This document shows, piece by piece, positions 1 to 8,041 of a stretch of DNA of 15,016 nucleotides. The notes under the pieces were generated by a model. The model did no database searches, was not told where the DNA came from, and saw nothing but the letters and a program-made list of their open reading frames with translations. How positions within the stretch are numbered: position 1 is the stretch's first letter; each line of letters starts with the position of its first letter. A program made the position numbers and the translations under genes. Origin of the DNA: CAYFJO01 sp964343305 (GTDB lineage Bacteria > Planctomycetota > Planctomycetia > Pirellulales > Pirellulaceae); NCBI GenBank assembly GCA_964343305.1, contig CAYFJO010000264.1:1-15016 (forward strand), read 5' to 3'.

Positions 1-1360
<1,360 letters not shown>

Positions 1361-1398
1361 GGGAATCGATTGTTGCATCGCGGTGTTGCGAAGAAAAT

Positions 1399-1463
1399 GT
1401 AGCTGAATTCGTAAGAATTCAGACAAAGCGTGATGTCGACTGAATTCTCACGAATTCAGCTAC
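1399..1463. repeat. Inverted pair of REP-like hairpin units (family 1)
   Basis: Two 24-nt units face each other. The plus unit (1399-1422) is GTAG, stem CTGAATTC, loop GTAA, stem GAATTCAG. The minus unit (1463-1440) is GTAG, the same 8-bp stem, loop GTGA. They differ by one base, and 17 nt separate them. Each can fold alone, or the two can pair as one 24-bp long hairpin. The pair sits between two co-directional minus-strand genes, 14 bp past the AmrS-fusion stop and upstream of secA. The GTAG foot plus short stem-loop is the layout of REP sequences mobilised by RAYT transposases; identity as a REP is inferred from structure and recurrence in this window. Confidence 0.85.
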
Positions 1464-1477
1464 GTGTTACCGCTCCG

Positions 1478-4400
1478 TTATCCAAACAGCATTCCCGAGT
1501 AGCCTACAACTCGGCTCTTGTCGCCGGTTACATCGGCGGTGGTTGCGTAGCCGACACGAGTTGATTTCTTCAACTTACGCATCTGCTTGAGCGTTTCCAA
1601 AACGATGACGGCTGGCAGCATGCCGCACATGCTGATGTTGTTGTTGGTCACCGTGTCGTAAATGTTCTTGGGATCCAGCGTGTCGAGTGCCTTCATCGCC
1701 ATTTCGTCAAGCCGGCGATTTTCCTCGTCGGTGGCGAAATGATTCATGTCGCTGGAGATCACCAGCAACGGCTTCTTGCGCTGGGCTCGCATCACCTTGG
1801 CGAGTCCTGTGGCGATCTCCTGGCAAGTTTCAAAGTTGCCGCCGCCGATGGCGATGCCCACGACCTTGGTTTGTGGCGCGAGCTTCGCGAGGAACGGCAA
1901 TTCGACTTCAATTGCATGCTCGTTGCGGTGTGCGCCGGCATCCAATTCGAAACCGGGCAACTCTTCGGCAAGTTGCTTGGCAAGTTCCACGTCGGACTGG
2001 ATCGTCGCGCCAGGAATCGACCAGGCTTCGTTCGGAGCGACGGCCCATTGCACGCCCATCCGGGTGTGTTTCGGACCGATCACAATCACAGTTTCCGGAA
2101 TCTTGATGCGTCGGAACACGTCGGCGGCGATCTGACCGGAATACTTCAAACCGGCGTGCGGAACCATGACCGCCGGCCAAGACTGAAGCTTCCAAGGTTT
2201 GCTGCCCAACATCGAGTCGACCATCGAATTCAGCTCGCCTTCGTCGGCGGGGTAAAACGAACCGGCGACTGCGGCGGGGCGATCGGTCGAGCCTGTTTGT
2301 GCTTGTGGGACGTTGGACACGGTGATGTCCGCGACCGTAGATCGAGCCACGAGGCTGAACAACTGGGTCGCTTCGGGACTAATCACTTTGGCCTGTTCGC
2401 GGGCGGCACTCAGCAACTCGTCGGTCGTGCTTTCGGGCCGGTAGATCCAGACGGTCTTATTTCGTTCGATCAACATCAAGGCGCGGGTCTTGGGATCGAA
2501 GCCGTCGAGATCGGGTTCGGCCAACGTGCCATGCATGGCTGGATCGGCGAGCACGGTCAAACCGAAATTGACATCGCCTTGGAAGCCTCGAGCAGCAGCA
2601 CCGTGCAAACCGCGGGCGGCCGACTGTGTGAGATTGAACAACGTGGATTGCAGTGCAAAGCCGGGACGCAGCGACGTCTGAGCGATGTGCTGTGAGTCGT
2701 CATTTTCCCCGCTTCGCATCGTGATCGCGATGCCGTTGACCGTGCCGTCGCTGGCGCCGGGCGAGTAGTAATTGGGCGTCGCACCGGTGGAAATCGCCAT
2801 CAGATTGCTGCCCATGAACGCGAGAAGCCTTTTGACTTCGTCCGGCGAGACAAAGTGCGTCGATAAACCTTCGGCGGGCAATGTTTCGGGGTGATAACCT
2901 GCGCCGAACATCAGACCTTCAAATTTGCGCAGCCGCGCGTTGTCGTCTTTCCAGGCCGTCACCGGCAAACGCGCTTTGCGGCAGACTTGCTTGAGAAACT
3001 CCTCCGCGTCCCAATTGTTTTCCACTGGCACGCTGGGCAGCAAAAGCCCGCTGGCGTTGCCGCGCTGAATCTGTAAACCGTGCTTGCCGATTTCCACTTC
3101 CTTGATCCGGTCTTCGCCCTTCGACTCCATCTCTTGAAAGCCGAACAGCAACGTCACGTCGATGTCCAGAAACGGAAGTTCGCTGGGAGAAATCGGCGGC
3201 AGCCGCATATCTTCGATCGCGGTTCGCTTGGCCGAAGCGGCGACGGCGTTGAGGATCGTATAGGGTTGGCCCAACACGCCACAACAGCCACGCAAGCGGC
3301 CTTTGCGTTTGGCAGTGACGAAGGCCCCCATCACAACTTCGCGCGAAGCGCCGGCCAGCGTTGCGTCAGCGGGTTGCAAAGGGTGGCCGCAAACTTGGGC
3401 GGTGATCTGTTCGCAGGCGAAGCGAAAGATGGCGTCTTGTTGTTCCGTGGTAAGTTCTGGACATTTCACTGGGTCGACTTTGGGTTCTGCTGTAGCTGGC
3501 ATAACTGCCTCTCTTCTCTGTGAGGAAACGAGTTGTTGCGGCGGCGCGTCTTGCGAATCCGCATATTGCGAAATCTTGACGGGCAACCGACGACGACCCC
3601 AAGTTCCGGGTTGGTCCATAAATCGGCCGGCGACGAGGGCGCCGCAGTGGCCGCATTTGTCTCCATCTAAATGATAGGTTCCAAGTTCGTACCAGTTCCT
3701 TTCTATCAAAAGTGCGTGACAGTGTGGACAGTAGGTGCTTTGATGTTGGAGATCATTGACGTTTCCGGTGTAAGCGTGCTTAATTCCCGAGGAAAGTGCC
3801 GCCTTTCGGGCCATCAGCAGCGTCTCATGCGGGGTCCGCGGTCGGTCTTGCATCCGGAAATCGGGGTGAAATGCGGTGAAATGGACGGGAACGTCGTCAC
3901 CTAAATGCTCGAGAATCCAATCACACATCTGGCGAACTTCGTCTTCCGTGTCGTTCGCTTCGGGGATTATCAGGTTGGTGATTTCGAACCAGACGTCGCT
4001 TTCGTGCTTGAGCCACTTGAGCGACTCCAGCACGGGCTCGATGTGGGATTGGGTGAGTTTGAAGTAAAAATCTTCGGTGAAGGCTTTCAAATCGACGTTG
4101 GCCGCGTCCATCGCGTTGAAAAACGGTTCCCTCGCCGCCGGCGTAATGTATCCGGCCGTCACCGCTACGGTCTTTATCCCAACATCGTGACACGCTGCCG
4201 CAACATCGATCGCATATTCGGCCCAGATCACCGGATCGTTGTAGGTGAACGCGACGCTGTGGCAACCGAGCTCCTGGGCTGCTTTGGCGATCGCTTCGGG
4301 CGTGGCCAACTCGCTGAGCCGCTCGACTTCGCGCGACTTGGAGATGTCCCAGTTTTGGCAGAACTTGCAACCGAGATTGCAGCCGGCCGTGCCGAACGAC

Positions 4401-4678
4401 AGGATGCTGGTGCCGGGATAAAAATGGTTGAGCGGTTTCTTCTCAATCGGATCGATGCAAAATCCGGTGCTGCGCCCGTAAGTGGTCAGCACCATTTCGC
4501 CGCCGCGGTTTTCGCGGACGAAACAGAAGCCGCGATTGCCTGGTTTCAACCGGCAGTCACGTGGACACAGATCGCAAGCGATCCGATCGTCACCTTCGAT
4601 CGTGTGCCACCAACCGCCAGGCTTCGAGCCGTCGGGCTGAAATGCTTTGTCTGGCGGACTCGTGATGACTTGCGACAT
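1478..4678 (-). CDS. AmmeMemoRadiSam three-domain fusion: AmrS radical SAM + AMMECR1 + Memo
   Basis: One 1066-residue protein carries the three components of the AmmeMemoRadiSam system, normally separate neighbouring genes; the reaction is not known to me. Residues 1-370 are AmrS-like radical SAM. The [4Fe-4S] cysteines C100, C104, C107 lie in AGCNLGCKFCQNW, with an N-terminal cysteine cluster (C35, C38, C42, C52) and a zinc-ribbon-like set C317, C320, C342, C345. Residues 412-595 are AMMECR1 (GAFVTAKRKGRLRGCCG, GKHGLQIQRG, GLLLPSV). Residues 800-1066 are Memo (PAAVAGSFYP, MVPHAGLKYSG) with candidate metal ligands H841, H871, H980 (SSDMNHF) and C1018 (NISMCG). Residues 600-790 match nothing I recognise. 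The ATG at 4678 is chosen: the longer frame to a GTG at 4723 would translate only repeat DNA. The gene lies 53 bp after the DUF3467 gene and may be co-transcribed with it and secA. Confidence 0.93.
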   Translation of the reverse strand: MSQVITSPPDKAFQPDGSKPGGWWHTIEGDDRIACDLCPRDCRLKPGNRGFCFVRENRGGEMVLTTYGRSTGFCIDPIEKKPLNHFYPGTSILSFGTAGCNLGCKFCQNWDISKSREVERLSELATPEAIAKAAQELGCHSVAFTYNDPVIWAEYAIDVAAACHDVGIKTVAVTAGYITPAAREPFFNAMDAANVDLKAFTEDFYFKLTQSHIEPVLESLKWLKHESDVWFEITNLIIPEANDTEDEVRQMCDWILEHLGDDVPVHFTAFHPDFRMQDRPRTPHETLLMARKAALSSGIKHAYTGNVNDLQHQSTYCPHCHALLIERNWYELGTYHLDGDKCGHCGALVAGRFMDQPGTWGRRRLPVKISQYADSQDAPPQQLVSSQRREAVMPATAEPKVDPVKCPELTTEQQDAIFRFACEQITAQVCGHPLQPADATLAGASREVVMGAFVTAKRKGRLRGCCGVLGQPYTILNAVAASAKRTAIEDMRLPPISPSELPFLDIDVTLLFGFQEMESKGEDRIKEVEIGKHGLQIQRGNASGLLLPSVPVENNWDAEEFLKQVCRKARLPVTAWKDDNARLRKFEGLMFGAGYHPETLPAEGLSTHFVSPDEVKRLLAFMGSNLMAISTGATPNYYSPGASDGTVNGIAITMRSGENDDSQHIAQTSLRPGFALQSTLFNLTQSAARGLHGAAARGFQGDVNFGLTVLADPAMHGTLAEPDLDGFDPKTRALMLIERNKTVWIYRPESTTDELLSAAREQAKVISPEATQLFSLVARSTVADITVSNVPQAQTGSTDRPAAVAGSFYPADEGELNSMVDSMLGSKPWKLQSWPAVMVPHAGLKYSGQIAADVFRRIKIPETVIVIGPKHTRMGVQWAVAPNEAWSIPGATIQSDVELAKQLAEELPGFELDAGAHRNEHAIEVELPFLAKLAPQTKVVGIAIGGGNFETCQEIATGLAKVMRAQRKKPLLVISSDMNHFATDEENRRLDEMAMKALDTLDPKNIYDTVTNNNISMCGMLPAVIVLETLKQMRKLKKSTRVGYATTADVTGDKSRVVGYSGMLFG
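3500..3514 (-). promoter_or_regulatory. Possible internal translation start / fusion scar at the AmrS-AMMECR1 junction
   Basis: In the linker between the radical SAM and AMMECR1 parts, codon 393 is ATG (3502-3500), preceded on the minus strand by AGAGAGG with a 5-nt gap (CAGTT). This is a better Shine-Dalgarno arrangement than most real starts in the window. It could be the old start of a separate AMMECR1-Memo gene, or an active internal start giving a 674-residue AMMECR1-Memo protein. It could also be chance in a purine-rich linker. Confidence 0.35.
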
Positions 4679-4682
4679 TTTC

Positions 4683-4735
4683 GTAGGTCCGCTGTGCGGA
4701 CCGAAGACGGTTATGGTCCGCACAGCGGACCCTAC
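4683..4735. repeat. Inverted pair of REP-like hairpin units (family 2, GC-rich)
   Basis: The minus unit (4735-4715) is GTAG, stem GGTCCGC, loop TGT, stem GCGGACC: a perfect 7-bp hairpin. The plus unit (4683-4702) is the same with one G lost after GTAG, leaving a 6-bp stem. The spacer is 12 nt. The pair fills the gap between the DUF3467 gene and the AmrS fusion, both on the minus strand. The TAG of the minus unit's GTAG (4734-4732) is the DUF3467 stop codon, so the element abuts the coding sequence exactly. Confidence 0.87.
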
Positions 4736-5361
4736 TCACTTTCAGGCGGGTCGGTCGACGGAGGATCGTCCGGTGGTGGCTGCTGCTGTTTCTTCTGCTG
4801 TTCTTTGACGCGTTGTTCGAATTGGGCGTAGGTGCCTTTGAGGGATTCGAGCATCCGCGGCACTTGTGGAGCGGAGAGGATGACTCGGGCGGAGACGGCG
4901 GTTTGCGGGAATAGATTCGTCAGGAAATCGAATTTGAATTCGGACGGCGTGTGCGAAATCATGACGCCGTTGGCATACGATCCGCTCAGCATTTCGTCCG
5001 GCAACTTCAAGTCGTCATAGACGGATTGAATGTTTGGCGCGGGTCCTGGCTTCGTCGCTTTGGGAAGTTCCGGCGGAGGGCCAAAACGATTCGTAAAGTT
5101 GTCAATGTTTTGTTGCAGCGCCTGAATGAATTGTGGCATCGTGACGTGAGGCATCACGATGCGGGCGACAATCAGCGCGGGCTGGCCAAGGTTCTGCACA
5201 AAGTCGATGACGAATTCGTTGCCGCCTGTGACGACAATGCTGCCTGTGCTGAAGACACCGCGGCTGATCGGGTCGGGCACACGGGCGCTGATGTGCTGAG
5301 GCGGTTGCGGTTGCTGCGGGGCACCTTCGTCGGGTGCCGGTTCAAACGGATCATTCGACAT
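4732..5361 (-). CDS. DUF3467 protein with two tandem DUF3467 units
   Basis: A 209-residue soluble protein with no signal peptide or membrane segment; its function is unknown. Two copies of one motif are visible. Residues 37-94 run STGSIVVTGGNEFVIDF, then LIVARIVMPHVTMPQFIQAL, then NIDNFTNRFG. Residues 128-185 run SYANGVMISHTPSEFKFDF, then AVSARVILSAPQVPRMLESL, then YAQFEQRV. This matches my memory of the DUF3467 pattern (an SxxEFxxDF strand, an AR(I/V) strand, then a helix ending in YExxFG). The N-terminal 30 residues and the C-terminal tail (Q/P-rich, ending DPPSTDPPESE) look disordered. ATG at 5361 is preceded by GAGAG at about 10 nt. The stop TAG is supplied by the adjacent REP-like unit. 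It is divergent from another DUF3467 gene and leads into the AmmeMemoRadiSam fusion. Confidence 0.85.
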   Translation of the reverse strand: MSNDPFEPAPDEGAPQQPQPPQHISARVPDPISRGVFSTGSIVVTGGNEFVIDFVQNLGQPALIVARIVMPHVTMPQFIQALQQNIDNFTNRFGPPPELPKATKPGPAPNIQSVYDDLKLPDEMLSGSYANGVMISHTPSEFKFDFLTNLFPQTAVSARVILSAPQVPRMLESLKGTYAQFEQRVKEQQKKQQQPPPDDPPSTDPPESE

Positions 5362-5584
5362 GGATCGCTCTCACAAAATCTCTCGTGTAATTCTGGCGAG
5401 CGGTGTAACTCATACCACTTACCGGGCTTTCTCTTATTTTAGCATTTGTTTCTCAAATCGTCGTTGCTTCGGACGACCTTCGAAACATTCTAGAGTCTTC
5501 GGCAGCGACCTGCTGTTGGAAGCTTCGATCGAGCTATTAGCACGTGTAACACATCCACCACTTTTAGTTAATCGGAACACCATC
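5362..5584. other. Divergent intergenic region between two DUF3467 genes
   Basis: This 223-bp region must hold the promoters for the minus-strand DUF3467/AmrS block and the plus-strand DUF3467 gene. It contains AT-rich patches (around 5430-5455 and 5565-5580) but no convincing -35/-10 pair with 16-18 bp spacing on either strand. No REP-like unit or strong inverted repeat was found. The plus reading frame is open across it from 5360, but the resulting N-terminal sequence looks non-coding. Confidence 0.4.
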
Positions 5585-6103
5585 ATGTTTGGACGTAAAA
5601 AACCCAAGAAAGACTCAAAGAAGAAAGAAGAGGTAAAAGACATGGCAGAAACAACCAAAGAATCGACAAAACCCGCAGATGAAGCACCCATCGTGGCGAG
5701 CGAGGAAAAGATGGACGACGCCGCAAATTCGGAAGCCGCTGAAGAAAAGCAAGCCGCTCCGGCCCGACGTCAGCAGACCATCTCGTTGAACGACGTGAAT
5801 GCCTCGGTCAGCTATGCCAACTTCTGTCGAGTCAGTGGCACCCCAGAAGAGTTAGTTGTCGATTTCGGTTTGAACGAAGATCCCACCGGCAACATGAGCC
5901 GCGCCATCAAAGTGAACCAAAAAGTCATCTTGAACTATTTCACTGCCAAACGACTGTTGGCCGCCTTGAACGTTTCCCTGCAACGTCACGAAGCCACCTT
6001 TGGTATTTTGGAAACGGACGTTCGCAAGCGTTTCACGCCAGAAATGATGCAACAAATCGAAAAGATGCGGCAAGAACAAGCACCGGCCAGCACTTCGGCC
6101 TAA
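5585..6103 (+). CDS. DUF3467 protein, single domain
   Basis: A 172-residue cytoplasmic protein of unknown function. Residues 1-65 are highly charged and probably disordered: a lysine-rich start (GRKKPKKDSKKKEE), then an acidic, alanine-rich stretch. Residues 75-145 carry the DUF3467 pattern: SYANFCRVSGTPEELVVDFG, IKVNQKVILNYFTAKRLLAAL, then LQRHEATFG. An amphipathic helix (TPEMMQQIEKMRQEQ) ends it. Start choice is uncertain: ATG 5585 gives the length stated, ATG 5642 (MAETTKE) would give 153 residues. The frame is open back to 5360, but that extension shows no protein-like composition. It is divergent from the two-unit DUF3467 gene, so the two probably share control and may act together. A terminator follows 21 bp after the stop. 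Confidence 0.87.
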   Translation: MFGRKKPKKDSKKKEEVKDMAETTKESTKPADEAPIVASEEKMDDAANSEAAEEKQAAPARRQQTISLNDVNASVSYANFCRVSGTPEELVVDFGLNEDPTGNMSRAIKVNQKVILNYFTAKRLLAALNVSLQRHEATFGILETDVRKRFTPEMMQQIEKMRQEQAPASTSA

Positions 6104-6124
6104 GCGTCTGATCTTCAGACCAGC

Positions 6125-6167
6125 AAAAATTGCCAACTCGAGTTGATCTCGCGTTGGCGATTTTTTT
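6125..6167 (+). terminator. Rho-independent terminator after the DUF3467 gene
   Basis: GCCAAC (6132-6137) pairs with GTTGGC (6153-6158). A run of seven T (6161-6167) follows the stem after GA, and AAAAAT precedes it, which can extend pairing. The 15-nt loop is long for an efficient terminator. A second perfect hairpin, GTCTGA-TCT-TCAGAC (6106-6120), lies just after the stop codon without a T run. Confidence 0.7.
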
Positions 6168-6223
6168 GTGCTTTCCTGGTAACCTGATTGCGGCGCCGAT
6201 GTGTGAACGTCAACCAACCACTC

Positions 6224-6228
6224 AGGAG
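6224..6228 (+). promoter_or_regulatory. Shine-Dalgarno site that fixes the ceramidase-like gene start
   Basis: AGGAG lies 7 nt before ATG 6236. This selects 6236 over the longer in-frame start at 6188, whose extra 16 residues would precede a normal signal peptide. Confidence 0.75.
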
Positions 6229-6235
6229 TTATCTA

Positions 6236-7672
6236 ATGAAACCGACGATTCTTGCTTTCGCTTTGATCTCGCTCTTCGCTGTCGGGTCGGTTGCATGTGC
6301 GGAAGCGTTTCGAGCCGGTGCGGCGACCAGCAACATCACTCCCAAAATCGGCGGCAAGATCATCGGCGGCTTTGTGCCCTACCCGTCGACGCACATTCAC
6401 GACGAACTGCATGCGCGGTGCCTGGTGCTGGATGATGGCAAGATGAAGTTGGCGCTAGTGGTTTGCGACCTGCTGGGAATCAATCGCATTGTGAGTAAGG
6501 AAGCACGCAAGCAAATCGCCGAGCGGCATGGTATTCCGCGCGAGCACGTGATGATTAGCGCGACACACACCCATTCGGCCGTAAGCGCGCTCGGAGCGGA
6601 TTCAAGAAAACTGAACCAGTCGGCGGACGATTACCAGCAGTTCGTCGCGCGGCGTATTTCCGACGGTGTGGCGCGGGCGATCAACAACCTTCGTCCCGCA
6701 CAGATCGCGTTCGGCACGGCCGAAGCTCCGGAGCATGTTTTCAATCGCCGCTGGCACATGCGTCCCGGCACCGTGCCCACGAATCCGTTCGGCGGCAGCG
6801 ACATGGTGAAGATGAATCCGCCGAGAGGAAATGAAAATCTCGTCGAACCTGCTGGTCCGACCGACGCGACGGTGCCATTCATCGCGGTCCGCGATCCCCA
6901 TGGTCCGCCGATCGCGGTCTTCGCGGCGTATTCGTTGCACTACATCGGTGGAGTTGGGCGAGGACATGTTTCGGCGGATTACTTCGCCGTGTTTAGCGAG
7001 CATCTCAAACGCTTGTTGGCAGCGGAGGGGCACGACGACGATCCCGATGCACCACCGTTCGTCGCCATGATGGCCAACGGCACGAGTGGCGACATCAACA
7101 ACATCAATTTTGTCACACCGCGTCCACGCAAGAAGCCTTACGAGCAGATTCGCTTCGTTGGCGAAGACGTTGCCAAGAAAGTGCACGATGCGATGGCGTC
7201 GCTGACATTCGACGATCAGGTGACACTGGCAGCCGTTTATCGCGAGCCGACAATAGCCTGGCGGCGTCCAACGGCCCAGCAACGAAAGTGGGCCGAAGAC
7301 ACCATCGCCGCCGGCAGAAAGAGCGACCGCGATCTGTCATACATTTACGCCGAACGGACACAGCGGCTAGCGGAGTATCCCGATACGACCACCGTGCCGC
7401 TTCACGTGCTACGAATTGGCGACGTTTGCATTGGCACGATGCCGTTCGAGGTCTTCTGTGAAATTGGCCTGGAGTTCAGGTCCCGTTGCCCGATCAAGCC
7501 TGCTTTTATGGTCGAACTGGCCCACGGATATTTGGGCTATCTTCCCACACCGCGACAGCATCGACTGGGCGGATACGAAACATGGCTCGGAACGAATCGC
7601 GTCGAATCCAAAGCGTCGGACAAGCTACTCGATGCACTCGTAGAGATGGCGACTGAATTGACAAATGATTGA
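6236..7672 (+). CDS. Secreted neutral/alkaline ceramidase-like hydrolase
   Basis: A 478-residue protein with a signal peptide (residues 1-22, cleavage likely after VACA), hence exported. The mature part resembles the N-terminal catalytic domain of neutral/alkaline non-lysosomal ceramidases, zinc amidases that cleave ceramide to sphingosine and fatty acid. Visible features: FRAGAATSNITP (25-36), ISATHTHSAVSALG (107-120), the zinc-site-like HTHS at 111-114, YSLHYIGG with H235, and NGTSGDINN (281-289), which parallels the family's NxGDxSPN motif. It lacks the C-terminal immunoglobulin-like domain of full ceramidases. Many bacterial proteins of this shape have unknown substrates, so ceramide hydrolysis is only suggested. 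The gene appears monocistronic, follows a terminator, and converges on the S4 gene with a 49-bp gap. Confidence 0.85.
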   Translation: MKPTILAFALISLFAVGSVACAEAFRAGAATSNITPKIGGKIIGGFVPYPSTHIHDELHARCLVLDDGKMKLALVVCDLLGINRIVSKEARKQIAERHGIPREHVMISATHTHSAVSALGADSRKLNQSADDYQQFVARRISDGVARAINNLRPAQIAFGTAEAPEHVFNRRWHMRPGTVPTNPFGGSDMVKMNPPRGNENLVEPAGPTDATVPFIAVRDPHGPPIAVFAAYSLHYIGGVGRGHVSADYFAVFSEHLKRLLAAEGHDDDPDAPPFVAMMANGTSGDINNINFVTPRPRKKPYEQIRFVGEDVAKKVHDAMASLTFDDQVTLAAVYREPTIAWRRPTAQQRKWAEDTIAAGRKSDRDLSYIYAERTQRLAEYPDTTTVPLHVLRIGDVCIGTMPFEVFCEIGLEFRSRCPIKPAFMVELAHGYLGYLPTPRQHRLGGYETWLGTNRVESKASDKLLDALVEMATELTND

Positions 7673-7721
7673 ACTGTCGGCGTACCACGAAGCCGGCCCT
7701 GGCAGCGAAGTCGCCGCCCAA

Positions 7722-7946
7722 TCAACCATCGGTTTGAAATTCGTCGAAGCAAAATCTCTCGCCGCCAACTTCGATAGTGTCGCCCTCGGCCAGCTTTCGA
7801 CGGCGTCGCAACTCAACTTCACCATTCACTTTAACTTCGCCATTCTGGATCAGCCACTTCGCCTGGCCGCCGGTTTCCGTGACGGCGCACAGCTTTAAGA
7901 ATTGGTCCAACGTAAGAACCTTGGACGCGGACGAATCGTTCGACAC
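7722..7946 (-). CDS. S4-domain RNA-binding protein (YbcJ-like)
   Basis: A 74-residue protein consisting of one S4 RNA-binding domain (residues 10-62): LTLDQFLKLC, GGQAKWLIQNGEVKVNGEVE, then RRRRKLAEGDTIEVGG. The GGQAKxxIxxGxVxVNGxVExRR signature is that of the small YbcJ/S4_2 proteins, thought to bind structured RNA, possibly rRNA; the ligand is unproven. The start is a GTG at 7946, because no in-frame ATG exists at a sensible position; no clear Shine-Dalgarno. It lies 91 bp downstream of the SGNH gene on the same strand, with a REP-like pair between them. Confidence 0.85.
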   Translation of the reverse strand: MSNDSSASKVLTLDQFLKLCAVTETGGQAKWLIQNGEVKVNGEVELRRRRKLAEGDTIEVGGERFCFDEFQTDG

Positions 7947-7970
7947 AGGTTTTCTCGCTTGATTTTCTTC

Positions 7971-8041
7971 GTAGCCGGACTCGTGAGAGTTCGGATCAAA
8001 TAGACTTTACAAGACGACCGAAGTCTCACGAATTCGGCTAC
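7971..8041. repeat. Inverted pair of REP-like hairpin units (family 1)
   Basis: The plus unit (7971-7994) is GTAG, stem CCGGACTC, loop GTGA, stem GAGTTCGG, with one G-T pair in an 8-bp stem. The minus unit (8041-8018) is GTAG, CCGAATTC, GTGA, GACTTCGG, with one mismatch. The spacer is 23 nt. It matches the 1399-1463 element in layout, loop and core. TAG of the minus unit (8040-8038) is the stop codon of the SGNH gene. The pair sits between that gene and the co-directional S4 gene. Confidence 0.85.

Noticed and set aside
1739..2695. Plus-strand open frame of 318 codons opposite the Memo/AMMECR1 region
   Set aside because: It lies entirely antisense to conserved domains and shows no motif or plausible start context.
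4679..4723. N-terminal extension of the AmmeMemoRadiSam fusion to a GTG at 4723
   Set aside because: The added 15 residues are translated repeat hairpin sequence; ATG 4678 is the natural start.
3905..4831. Plus-strand open frame of 308 codons
   Set aside because: It runs antisense to the radical SAM domain and across the REP-like pair, and its sequence is low in secondary-structure logic.
5360..5584. Upstream extension of the plus-strand DUF3467 gene
   Set aside because: The open frame crosses the divergent promoter region, overlaps the neighbouring start codon, and gives a non-protein-like sequence.
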